A stretch of DNA of 64,000 bases from an uncultured Collinsella sp. (GTDB lineage Bacteria; Actinomycetota; Coriobacteriia; Coriobacteriales; Coriobacteriaceae), in assembly GCA_959599915.1 (NCBI GenBank), contig CAUGJE010000006.1, positions 62,001 through 126,000 of the forward strand. Reading direction: 5' to 3'. Positions 7,905-16,079 of this stretch are shown here, piece after piece. Every line of letters starts with the position of its first letter. Position 1 is the first letter of the stretch. The position numbers and the translations under genes were made by a program. The notes below the pieces were generated by a model. It made no database searches. It was given only the letters and a program-made list of their open reading frames with translations, and was not told where the DNA came from.

Positions 7905-10900
7905 ATGCCTGTTCGAATCTATACCACCAACGCCGGCGCGGATTTGAGCGATGCCGAGGCGGCGCTGCTTGCCGACCTTATTGCCCGCCACGGGCGTGCC
8001 GTGCTGCTGGCGCCAACGTTTGCCGAGCTCGACCTGTGCCGTCATGATGCGGCGGAAGCCGGCGTTTCGCTGGGTATTGACTACAAGACGCCTACATCGT
8101 GGCTTCGCTCGCTTTGGGAGCTTTTGGGCGACGGGCGCGGTTTCGTCGACAACCTGCAGCGCCAGATGCTGTTTTCGGACATGGTAGCGCGTCTCGACGA
8201 CGCCGACCTGCAGCCGCTTTCGCGCAGCCAGGGCACGGTGCGTATGCTCGCGCGTATGGCTCGCGATGTGCTGCCGGGTGTGGCAGGGACAGGTGCCGAG
8301 CGTTGCTGCGACAACGTTTGCAAGCCCAAGCCCAGAAGCGACGCCGAGGCTCGCGTGTTTGAACTTTTGTGCGCCTATGCGCGCGGTTTGGACCGTCGAG
8401 ATATGGTCGAGCCCTGCGAGGCGGCTGACATTATGGCCGGCGCTTTGGCCGACAACCTGCCGGGGTGCGCCCGCGCCGTTTGCGTGCGCGGCGTCACGTC
8501 ATTTACGTATAGCCTGCTCGAGCTGCTGTCCGCCGTGGCAAACAACGGGGGAGAGGTTGTCGTGCTGCTTGCCCGCGAGCAAGCGGCGATGCGCGAGGAG
8601 CTTGCCGCGGCATTTGATGTCCGCGGTGTGCTGTTTGAGATCGCGCCGCTGGACGAGGATGCCGGCGCTCCCGCGATTGCTCCAAAGTCCGTCGTACGTC
8701 CTGCCTTTGTGGAAGTCGCCGGGCCCCATGCCCGTGCCCGTGTCTATGCGGACGTCATCGATAAGATGGTGAAAGCGCGCAAGGAGTCCAAGGTCAACGA
8801 TGCCGCCTCCGCACCCGTCGATCCCGTGCGCGTACTCGTGGTGTCCGCCCGGGCACCCCAGCTGTTCGGCGAGCTTGCCGCTCGTTTGGCGGCGCGCCAC
8901 GTTGCTGCCGAGACGGCCGAGTTCACGGCGTTTTCCCAATCCATTGCGGGCAGGCAGTTCACGGCGCTCGCCAACCTGATCGAGCGTATGAAGGCCGCCG
9001 ACGAAGGGGCAGCTTCTAAGACTGAGTGGTGGCCCGCTCCGGAGCTTACCGACTGGATTTACAGCCCGCTTTCGGGTGCCGACGCCGCCAGCGCGCGCAC
9101 GTTCGACAAGAATATGCGACTGTCGCGCAGCAAGACCACTGCGGGCGTCAAGAGCCTGCTGCAGAGCGTGCAGGGCCAGGTGAGGGGCGCGCGTAAAGCG
9201 GCGAGCGACGAGAACTGGTTTAAGAGCGTGCCGTGCGTGATCTCGGACGTGTTCCAGGCGCTGTGGCGCGACAAACCCGTGACGGCGCTCAAGGCCATGC
9301 TTGCCGTTGCCGAGGCACTGCCCGATCGCGCACTTGGCGGTCTCGACGGTCAGGCCCGTCGCCAGGCGGAGGTGGCCCTGCTGCGCCACGTCATCGACAT
9401 CCTTATGAATGGCGCCCGTGCGCTCGACGTGTCGCAGGCCGCGACCGTGCCCGTGCTCGATGACATTCGAACCAAGGTGGACAAGCGTAGCGCCGCCTAC
9501 GATTACGAGACCTACGAGGTTGACCGTGCGCCACGCGCCCAGGTTCGCTTTGCTTCGCTTGCCGATGCGGCGGCCCTGCGCCCCGGCAGCTACGATGCCG
9601 TGCTGTTTGCCGATGTCGATCTGGACAGCTATCCGCTCTCACACGAGGAGGGGCCGCTGGCCACGCTGACGGCGAGCCTTGGTCGCGAGGGCGTGACGCT
9701 TGAGCCCGCGGCTTTGCTGCGCGTGCGCTTTGGCCACGCGATGCAGACGGCACGCGGTCCGGTTGCGCTTGCCCGCGTGACGCACGATCGCCAGGCACGC
9801 GAGTGCTATCCAGCCGCCGTGTGGACCGAGCTGCGGGCGCACGCCGAGGCCGCTGACGCTGCTAAGGCCGCTGACGCCGACAAGGCCGCTGACGCCGACA
9901 AGACCGCTGACGATGCCAAGGCCGCTGACGACGCTAAGGCCGCTGACGCCGACAAGGCGAAGTGCGTGGGTGAGGGCGATATCGTAAGGGACTTCGATCC
10001 CGCGGCAGGCGAAGGTCTCAAGCGCGAGCGCGTGACCTGTGAAGCCCCTCAGCATCTGAGTGCCGAGGCCGTGCCGTATTTGGTCCTGCGCCGTCGTGAC
10101 GGCGAGGACGAGGACGCGCCGCTCGTGCCGCGTCTGACGTCCGCCTCGCAGATCGAGGCCTATTCCACCTGCCCGCTGTGCTGGTTCGTGTCGTATCGCG
10201 TCAAGCCCCAGTCCATCGATGCGGGCTTTGGCAACATGGAGAAGGGCAACTTTGTCCACGACGTGCTGGAACACTTGCATGCCCGTCTGCCCCAGGAGGG
10301 CATGGAGCGCGTGACACCCATGAATCTGCCACGCGCGAAGGAGCTGCTGCGCGAGGTCTTTGACGAGACCTTGGCCGAGCATGCGGGCAAGCGCGGTACC
10401 GAGGGCCCGCTCGTGCCGCTCTCCCCGGTGGAGGAGCGCCAGGTGGCCGAGATTTTGCCGCAGCTGGAGGGCGTTCTTGCCTACGAGTCCGAGGCGCTCG
10501 CGCCCTTCGCGCCGCGCTACCTGGAGTTTGCGTTCAACGAGCTCCAGGTCGAGTATGCCGGCTGGCCGCTCGGCGGGCGCATCGACCGCGTGGATGTGGA
10601 TGCCGAGAATCGCGCCGTGGTAATCGACTACAAGCATCGCACGGGCGTTGAGGAGTTTAAACTCGCCGACCCCACGGTGCGCGACGAGGAATCGGGCGAG
10701 GCCGCCATCGACGACCCGCGGTGGCTGCCGCCCCATACCCAGACGCTTATCTATGCGCAGGCCATGCGCCGGGCGCTGGATCTGGATGCCCGTGCGGCGC
10801 TCTATTTTTCGACCAAGGGCGGCAAACCGGCGCTGCGCGGCGCCGCGAGTGCCGAGCTGCTCGAGGAGGAGCGTGGTGACGGCCGCATCCCGGGGCTTAA

Positions 10901-11093
10901 GAAGGGCTTTCCCGGCGAGGGTGGCAGCATGGACTTCGACGCCCTGCTCGATCGCGTGGAGGCCGGCATCGCCGAGCGCCTGCACGAACTCGAGGCAGGC
11001 GACGTTGCCGCCGTCGACCCGACGTCGGCTCAGGCCGCGCATGCGCGCTGCTCGTATAACCACGAAGGAACGTTTGTAAGGAGGGACGTGTAG
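7905..11093 (+). CDS. addB: AddB-like helicase-nuclease subunit (PD-(D/E)XK nuclease)
   Basis: This 1062-residue protein is the smaller partner of an AddAB/RexAB-type complex that resects DNA ends for recombination. The N-terminal helicase-like half lacks a Walker A motif, as is normal for an inactive AddB helicase. The C-terminal nuclease (about residues 770-1000) shows FVHDVLEHLHARL, then GGRIDRVDVD and VVIDYKHR with catalytic Asp and Lys. AddB normally holds a [4Fe-4S] cluster on one Cys before and three after the nuclease. Here only CPLC (near residue 755) and a single C-terminal ARCSYN are visible, so the cluster may be lost. A low-complexity 36-residue insert lies near residues 649-684. 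Followed after 3 bases by addA. Rightward, probably with its own promoter after the yerC terminator. Confidence 0.82.
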   Translation: MPVRIYTTNAGADLSDAEAALLADLIARHGRAVLLAPTFAELDLCRHDAAEAGVSLGIDYKTPTSWLRSLWELLGDGRGFVDNLQRQMLFSDMVARLDDADLQPLSRSQGTVRMLARMARDVLPGVAGTGAERCCDNVCKPKPRSDAEARVFELLCAYARGLDRRDMVEPCEAADIMAGALADNLPGCARAVCVRGVTSFTYSLLELLSAVANNGGEVVVLLAREQAAMREELAAAFDVRGVLFEIAPLDEDAGAPAIAPKSVVRPAFVEVAGPHARARVYADVIDKMVKARKESKVNDAASAPVDPVRVLVVSARAPQLFGELAARLAARHVAAETAEFTAFSQSIAGRQFTALANLIERMKAADEGAASKTEWWPAPELTDWIYSPLSGADAASARTFDKNMRLSRSKTTAGVKSLLQSVQGQVRGARKAASDENWFKSVPCVISDVFQALWRDKPVTALKAMLAVAEALPDRALGGLDGQARRQAEVALLRHVIDILMNGARALDVSQAATVPVLDDIRTKVDKRSAAYDYETYEVDRAPRAQVRFASLADAAALRPGSYDAVLFADVDLDSYPLSHEEGPLATLTASLGREGVTLEPAALLRVRFGHAMQTARGPVALARVTHDRQARECYPAAVWTELRAHAEAADAAKAADADKAADADKTADDAKAADDAKAADADKAKCVGEGDIVRDFDPAAGEGLKRERVTCEAPQHLSAEAVPYLVLRRRDGEDEDAPLVPRLTSASQIEAYSTCPLCWFVSYRVKPQSIDAGFGNMEKGNFVHDVLEHLHARLPQEGMERVTPMNLPRAKELLREVFDETLAEHAGKRGTEGPLVPLSPVEERQVAEILPQLEGVLAYESEALAPFAPRYLEFAFNELQVEYAGWPLGGRIDRVDVDAENRAVVIDYKHRTGVEEFKLADPTVRDEESGEAAIDDPRWLPPHTQTLIYAQAMRRALDLDARAALYFSTKGGKPALRGAASAELLEEERGDGRIPGLKKGFPGEGGSMDFDALLDRVEAGIAERLHELEAGDVAAVDPTSAQAAHARCSYNHEGTFVRRDV
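9849..9956 (+). repeat. 18-bp tandem repeat within addB
   Basis: Six in-frame 18-bp units of the type GCCGCTGACGCCGACAAG encode AADADK-like hexapeptides. The tract sits between the helicase-like and nuclease halves as an Ala/Asp/Lys-rich linker. Copy number is likely to vary between strains by slippage without frameshift. Confidence 0.9.
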
Positions 11094-11096
11094 ACC

Positions 11097-14000
11097 ATGG
11101 ATCTTTCGACTTTGATGCCGCAACAGCTGCAGATCGTCAAAACGCTCGACCGTCCGCTGTTTGTCTCGGCGGGTGCCGGTTCGGGCAAGACCTTTACCCT
11201 CACGCGCCGCATCGTCTACGCGCTCTCGCCCGAATCCGGTCCGTTCGTTGAGCATCTGGACCAGGTGCTCGCCATTACCTTTACCAAAGATGCCGCGGCC
11301 GAGATTCGCGACCGCGTGCGTCGCGCGCTTATCGAAGAGGGTATGGACGAGGAGGCCCTGACCGTCGACGACGCTTGGATCTCGACCATTCACGGTATGT
11401 GTTCGCGCATCCTGCGCGCGCATGCGTTGGAGCTGGGCATCGATCCCGAGTTCACGGTGCTTACCGATACCGATGAGCTTATGGATCAGGCTGTTGAGCA
11501 TGTGCTGGCCCGCGCGACGGCGCCCGATGCCGCCCCCGAGCTCGCGGCATCGCTCAAGGCCCTCTACGCCTGGTATCCCATGGCGGGCGAGGGCGGTCCC
11601 TTTGGCGCCGGCACGACCATCAAGGGTCTGGTGCGCGACCTGCTGGAGCTCTCGAGCCAGCTGCCGGGCGGTATGGACGACGTGCGCGTGGCGCGCGGCC
11701 AGGCCGACACCTCGGCCCTTGCCGATGCCTATCGATCGGCGTTGGGCGCAAGCAAGGCCGCGACCGAAAAAGCGCAGACGGCGCTCGATGCCATCGACGC
11801 GTTCGAGGCGAGCGGCAAGACCATGGCCGATGCGGCGCGACTCATGATGTCGTGCACCATGCCGCGCGCGAGCAAGGCATTCCCTAAGGAGCAGGTGGAG
11901 CTACTCAAGGCAGAGGCCGCCGATGCGTTTATCAATATCGTGCTGGCCTGCGGCGGTCCCGCGCTCGAGGCACTGGTGGGGCTTGCCCGTGCTGTAGAGG
12001 CTGAGTACCGCGCGCTCAAGGCCGGCCAGTCTGCCCTCGACAACAACGATCTGCTGCGCATGGCCTACGAGGCCCTGCGCGATTACCCGGCCATCCGAGC
12101 GGCATACGAGGGTCGCTTTAAGATGGTCATGATCGATGAGTTCCAGGATACCGATCAGATGCAGGTCGACCTGATCCGTTACCTGACGGGTGCGGGGGAG
12201 CGCGCGTTGTGTACCGTAGGCGATGCGCAGCAGTCAATTTATCGTTTCCGCGGGGCGGAGGTCGAGGTGTTCCGTCGCCAGGAGCGCAAGGTGGGCTCGT
12301 CTGCCGCGCCCGAGGCGACTGCCGCGGCCGACGCCCCTGCTGGCGAGCTCGTTAAGCTCGTGCGCAACTTCCGCAGCCACGACGAGGTGCTACGCTATGT
12401 GGCTCGCGTCTTCGACGGCGACGACGGCGGCCTGATGCAGGGCTTTTTGGATCTTGAGGCGAGCGACGGCCGCAAGGACACGCTGGTGGCAGACGCCTCG
12501 CGTCGTCAGGCCCTCTTTGTTGCCGGCGGCAGTACGCAGGAGCGCACACAGGCCAAGGCCCGCGCGATCGCAGAGCGGTTCCGCGCGCTTGCCGATGCCG
12601 GTCAGCCCCAGGGCGGCATGGTGCTGCTGCTGGGCCGCATGACCAACGCCGACGTCTATGCCCAGGCTTTCCGCGACCAAGGACTCGACTGCGTGATCGC
12701 GGGTGGCTCGGTCTTTGCCCAGGCAGCCGAGGTGCAGACGGTGCGCGCCCTAGTCTGCGCGCTCGCCAATCCGGCCAATACGGCGCAGGGCCTTATGCCG
12801 CTGCTGGCCTCGCCGATGTTTGCGCTCGGCGCCCAGGAGTTCCTGGCGCTGGCGACCAAGCTGGACGACCAGACGGGGGAGACCTCGCGCCGCAACATCG
12901 ACGCGGGCATCATGAGCGATTCCGATGTGCCGGGCTTGCAGAGCCTGCCGCTCGTGACGCGCGCCCGCGAGGTGCTATGCTATGCGCTTCGTCGTGTGGG
13001 CCGCGATTCGTTCGCGGCGATCGCGCGCGACGTGGTCAACGCTTCGGGCTGGTTTGTGCGTCTGGCACAGCGTGGTCCCGAGGGCAAGGCCATTGCCGCC
13101 AACGTGCTCAAGGCGCTCGATGCTGTGGTTGAGGCCGAGGCCGAGTTCGGTAACTCGCCGCGCTCCATTGCGCTGGCCTTTGACCGCTTCCTGGCGGGCA
13201 AGGAAGCCCCGGGCGCGCTCAACGAGGAGGGTGACGGTGCGGTACGCATCATGACCGTGCATGCGTCCAAGGGCCTGGAGTATCCGGTCGTGGCGGTTGC
13301 GGAGTGCTTTGGCGTGCGCAAATCGTCCGGTGCGGCACAGATGGGTCGCGTCGAGGGCGGAGCGCAGGTCGTGGCACTGCCTGCACGCTTCGACGGCGTT
13401 AAACTCGCGGACGGCACGTTCGTAAAGGGCGATGACGTCAAAAAGCAGTTTGAGCACGCGTTTAAGGGCAAGGGCACGTCGCTGTGGCTGCCGCCAGAGC
13501 TCATGGAGGATGTCTGCGCGACGGGTTCTCCCGCCGAGGCATTTGCTCACTTGCGCAACGACGACCTGCAGCTTTCGCTCGAGGAGCGGGCTCGTCTGCT
13601 TTATGTCGCCATGACGCGAGCGCGCGAGCTGGTCATTCTGGCGATGGATGCCGGCGTGAGCCGCGGCAAGCTGTGCGCGCCGACCTTCGATGTCGAGACC
13701 GATCTGACCTACGACGTGCTGCGTCGTATTCTGCCGACGGACGGCCTGGACATGCCGCAGCTCGATGCCGACCGTTTGGTGTTCGACAACTCCCAGCCGG
13801 GCGACTACGAGCTCATCTCGCTGGCTGACTTTGCTTTTGGCGAGCAGTCGTTTGAGGCCAATGCTTCGCTTGATGCCGAAGGCAGGCTTGTCCGCGGCGA
13901 TGCGGAGCCGGAGGGTGCCGGTGCGGATGCCCGCGCCGCCGTTCCCGGTCCTGCCGACCCCGAGCCCGATGCGTTTGAGCTCGTGTATCCCCAGGCGGTG

Positions 14001-14720
14001 GGCGTGCGCATGGGCACCTGCCCGTATCCGGCGCGCGATTCGTACAGCTACTCGTCAATTGCCGCGGCGCTGCATGCCGAGTCCGAGGACCGTGCCGCCG
14101 AGGCACACGTGCCCATGGACGAGGCCGGCGATGATGCGGAGTCGGATGGTTCCGAGATGACGGATGCGGACGTGGCTGCTGTCGAGCCCGCCGGCAACCC
14201 CATGGCGCTGGGCTCGGCGTTCCATGCCGCCTGCCAGTGGCTGATCGAGATGGGTGCCGATGAGCTGCCCGCCGCGCGTGCCGATGCGCTGGCGCGTCTG
14301 TGGCGCCTGACGCCGGAGCAGCGCGAGCGCTTCGACGTTGCCCTGGACCGCTGGCTCAAGTCGGCGGTCCGTGCCGAGCTGCTTGCCTGGCCGTGCGTTC
14401 GCGCCGAGGTGCCGTTCTTTTCGCTGGGCTGCGAGGACAAGGACATTGCCCGCTACGGTGCATATGCCGAGGGCGCCATCGATGCACTGGCGACCGACCC
14501 GGCCGATCCGTCACGCGCACTGGCCATCGACTACAAGACGGGTGGCACGCCGGATGAGACACCCGACCAGCTGTTCGAGAAGCACGCCCTGCAGGCGCGC
14601 GTCTATTCGGATGTTCTGCACAAGGCGGGCTTTAAGACGGTGACGGTCAAGTTCGTCCGCGTGGAGCAGTCCGATCCCTCCAACCCCGCCGAGTCCCAGG
14701 TGGTCACCTACAACCTCTAG
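11097..14720 (+). CDS. addA: AddA-like UvrD-family helicase/nuclease
   Basis: This 1207-residue protein is the ATP-driven 3'-5' helicase and nuclease subunit paired with the upstream AddB. SAGAGSGKT (residues 24-32) is Walker A, ITFTKDAAAEI is motif Ia, MIDEFQDTD (about 346) is Walker B, GDAQQSIYRFRGA is motif III, and HASKGLEYPVV and LYVAMTRAREL are motifs V and VI. A C-terminal PD-(D/E)XK nuclease shows YAEGAIDALA and LAIDYKTGG (about 1120-1150). Start ATG lies 4 bases after the addB stop, with AGGAGG upstream, so translation is likely coupled. The region between motif VI and the nuclease is acidic and Ala-rich. Confidence 0.9.
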   Translation: MDLSTLMPQQLQIVKTLDRPLFVSAGAGSGKTFTLTRRIVYALSPESGPFVEHLDQVLAITFTKDAAAEIRDRVRRALIEEGMDEEALTVDDAWISTIHGMCSRILRAHALELGIDPEFTVLTDTDELMDQAVEHVLARATAPDAAPELAASLKALYAWYPMAGEGGPFGAGTTIKGLVRDLLELSSQLPGGMDDVRVARGQADTSALADAYRSALGASKAATEKAQTALDAIDAFEASGKTMADAARLMMSCTMPRASKAFPKEQVELLKAEAADAFINIVLACGGPALEALVGLARAVEAEYRALKAGQSALDNNDLLRMAYEALRDYPAIRAAYEGRFKMVMIDEFQDTDQMQVDLIRYLTGAGERALCTVGDAQQSIYRFRGAEVEVFRRQERKVGSSAAPEATAAADAPAGELVKLVRNFRSHDEVLRYVARVFDGDDGGLMQGFLDLEASDGRKDTLVADASRRQALFVAGGSTQERTQAKARAIAERFRALADAGQPQGGMVLLLGRMTNADVYAQAFRDQGLDCVIAGGSVFAQAAEVQTVRALVCALANPANTAQGLMPLLASPMFALGAQEFLALATKLDDQTGETSRRNIDAGIMSDSDVPGLQSLPLVTRAREVLCYALRRVGRDSFAAIARDVVNASGWFVRLAQRGPEGKAIAANVLKALDAVVEAEAEFGNSPRSIALAFDRFLAGKEAPGALNEEGDGAVRIMTVHASKGLEYPVVAVAECFGVRKSSGAAQMGRVEGGAQVVALPARFDGVKLADGTFVKGDDVKKQFEHAFKGKGTSLWLPPELMEDVCATGSPAEAFAHLRNDDLQLSLEERARLLYVAMTRARELVILAMDAGVSRGKLCAPTFDVETDLTYDVLRRILPTDGLDMPQLDADRLVFDNSQPGDYELISLADFAFGEQSFEANASLDAEGRLVRGDAEPEGAGADARAAVPGPADPEPDAFELVYPQAVGVRMGTCPYPARDSYSYSSIAAALHAESEDRAAEAHVPMDEAGDDAESDGSEMTDADVAAVEPAGNPMALGSAFHAACQWLIEMGADELPAARADALARLWRLTPEQRERFDVALDRWLKSAVRAELLAWPCVRAEVPFFSLGCEDKDIARYGAYAEGAIDALATDPADPSRALAIDYKTGGTPDETPDQLFEKHALQARVYSDVLHKAGFKTVTVKFVRVEQSDPSNPAESQVVTYNL

Positions 14721-14758
14721 CTCACCAGGGCCGTCCGCACGCCCAGTCTCCCCATAAC

Positions 14759-14821
14759 TTGCGGTGAAATAGTTCCTGTTTTACGGCCCAGCTGGCTCCA
14801 TCAGGAACTATTTCACCGCAA
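14759..14821. repeat. Palindromic intergenic repeat, 20-bp arms (copy 2)
   Basis: Bases 14759-14778 pair perfectly with 14802-14821. The outer 14 bases, TTGCGGTGAAATAG, match the element at 3605-3667, while the inner stem and loop differ. It lies just after addA and may terminate it. Confidence 0.85.
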
Positions 14822-14836
14822 CTCAGAATCAGTCGG

Positions 14837-14885
14837 GGGTGCGGATTACGCGGATGAAGTTGCCAATCAAGGGTGCGGATTACGC
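14837..14885 (+). promoter_or_regulatory. Direct repeats upstream of the bgl promoter
   Basis: GGGTGCGGATTACGC occurs at 14837-14851 and 14871-14885, 34 bases apart start to start, about three helical turns. The second copy ends 10 bases before the -35 box, a position suited to an activator such as a catabolite regulator. The function is inferred. Confidence 0.6.
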
Positions 14886-14895
14886 AAATTTACAC

Positions 14896-14924
14896 TTGAC
14901 GTTCATCTCGGGTGGGCCTATAAA
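14896..14924 (+). promoter_or_regulatory. Promoter of the licT-PTS-bgl operon
   Basis: TTGACG (14896-14901) and TATAAA (14919-14924) are separated by 17 bases, close to the sigma-70 consensus. Transcription should start near 14931 and give a leader of about 190 bases before licT. Confidence 0.8.
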
Positions 14925-14934
14925 TACATGTGAT

Positions 14935-15069
14935 GGGTTGTTATCCCTTTGGGGAGCATGGCCATCCGGATTCCGTTCGTTATTCAATTGCACATATATT
15001 CGGGTGTCACTTTAGGGCATGACCGTAGGCAAGTAGGGTGCTGCTTTCTGCCGAGGTCATGCCCTTTTT
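14935..15069 (+). promoter_or_regulatory. Antitermination leader of licT: RAT-like site and terminator
   Basis: The leader contains an intrinsic terminator: stem 15014-15024/15055-15065 (11 bp perfect) followed by ttttt. The 5' arm ends in GGGCATGACC and overlaps a RAT-like segment (15002-15024, GGGTGTCAC to GCATGACC). A second RAT-like 29-mer, GGGTTGTTA to GCATGGCC, lies at 14935-14963. LicT-family proteins bind such sites and prevent terminator folding. Which segment is the real binding site is not settled by eye. Confidence 0.7.
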
Positions 15070-15118
15070 GTTCAGCTCCGAATGAGTGCCCTATCATCAA
15101 GAGAGGAGGTGCATCGAT

Positions 15119-15973
15119 ATGCTGGCGATCAGAAAGCTCAACAATAACGCCGTGATTTGTCGAGATAGTCGCGGTCGCGAGGTCGTGGCGCTCGGCAAGG
15201 GTGTCGGCTTCGGTGGTGACTTCCCCCGGGAGCTCGCGATGGACCATATCGAGCGCACGTTCTATAGCATCGATGCCGAGGGGCAGCGCATCATGCAGGA
15301 TCTTCCTGCCGATGTGGTGCTGTTTACGGCAAAGATCATGGATATTGTAGAGAACGAGCTGCCTTACGAACTCAGTCCCAACGCCGTGCTCATCATGGCC
15401 GACCATATCGCCTTTGCGATTGCGCGGCAGAGGAAGGGCATTCGTTTTGATATGCCCCTTACCTATGATGTGCAGCAGCTTTATCCGCTGGAATACAAAA
15501 TCGGCCGCTACATTACCGCGCGCGTGCGGCAGGAGTTGGGCGTCGAGCTGCCGCGCGAAGAGGTGGCAAGCATCGCCATGAATTTGGTCAATGCAAAGAC
15601 TGGGGCAGAGGTTACTGTGGCAAGCGATCGCGCCCAATCGTTTGAGCGCCTGCTCAACGATGTCACTGATATCGTCGAGTACGATTTCCGTACCATCATC
15701 GATCGGGAGTCTTTTGAGTTCTCACGGTTTGCGACACACGTGCAGTATCTGTTCAAGCGTATCAAGGGTAACGATAGCCTCAGCAGCGCCAATTTGCCGC
15801 TTTATGCGAATTCGCGCGAGGAGTTTCCCGAGCTTGCGCAATGCATCGACCACATCTGTACCTATATGAAGCGGGAATGGCATACGGAGCTCACCGACGA
15901 GGAGAAGCTTTACTTCATGCTCCATGTCAACCGTATCTGTACGAAGGCGGAATCCGGCACAGCCGGACGCTGA
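15119..15973 (+). CDS. licT: LicT/BglG-family transcriptional antiterminator
   Basis: This 284-residue protein has an RNA-binding CAT domain (residues 1-55, beginning MLAIRKLNNNAVICRD) and two PTS regulation domains. When the beta-glucoside is present it should bind the leader RNA and allow transcription of the PTS and glucosidase genes. Of the four phosphorylatable histidines, H96 (ADHIAFAI), H207 (FATHVQY) and H269 (FMLHVNR) are present. The second PRD1 histidine is replaced by Asn155 (IAMNLVNA, where IALH.VNA is usual). Start ATG 15119 is preceded by GAGGAGGT. Its own gene lies behind the leader terminator, so it is autoregulated. Confidence 0.9.
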   Translation: MLAIRKLNNNAVICRDSRGREVVALGKGVGFGGDFPRELAMDHIERTFYSIDAEGQRIMQDLPADVVLFTAKIMDIVENELPYELSPNAVLIMADHIAFAIARQRKGIRFDMPLTYDVQQLYPLEYKIGRYITARVRQELGVELPREEVASIAMNLVNAKTGAEVTVASDRAQSFERLLNDVTDIVEYDFRTIIDRESFEFSRFATHVQYLFKRIKGNDSLSSANLPLYANSREEFPELAQCIDHICTYMKREWHTELTDEEKLYFMLHVNRICTKAESGTAGR

Positions 15974-15988
15974 CAACCCAGGCCAGAA

Positions 15989-16021
15989 GGATTGTAACCT
16001 GTGTTAGGGCAGGGCATGACC
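15989..16021 (+). promoter_or_regulatory. Second RAT-like antiterminator site
   Basis: The segment starts GGATTGTAACC and ends AGGGCATGACC, matching both ends of the LicT-family RAT pattern and the 3' part of the licT leader site. It lies 16 bases after licT and 59 before the PTS gene. No T-tract terminator follows it, only two short hairpins, so it may be a degenerate regulatory site. Confidence 0.55.
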
Positions 16022-16079
16022 TCCGAAAGTACGAGAACCATCTCGTGCCACGACGATTCGTGGCGTAAAAGGAGGAATG

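Noticed and set aside
9639..11501. Long minus-strand frame across the addB/addA junction
   Set aside because: It covers two real genes with clear motifs on the plus strand. Composition is that of a shadow frame.
14759..14821. Palindromes as CRISPR repeats
   Set aside because: Only two distant copies, no regular spacers and no cas genes.
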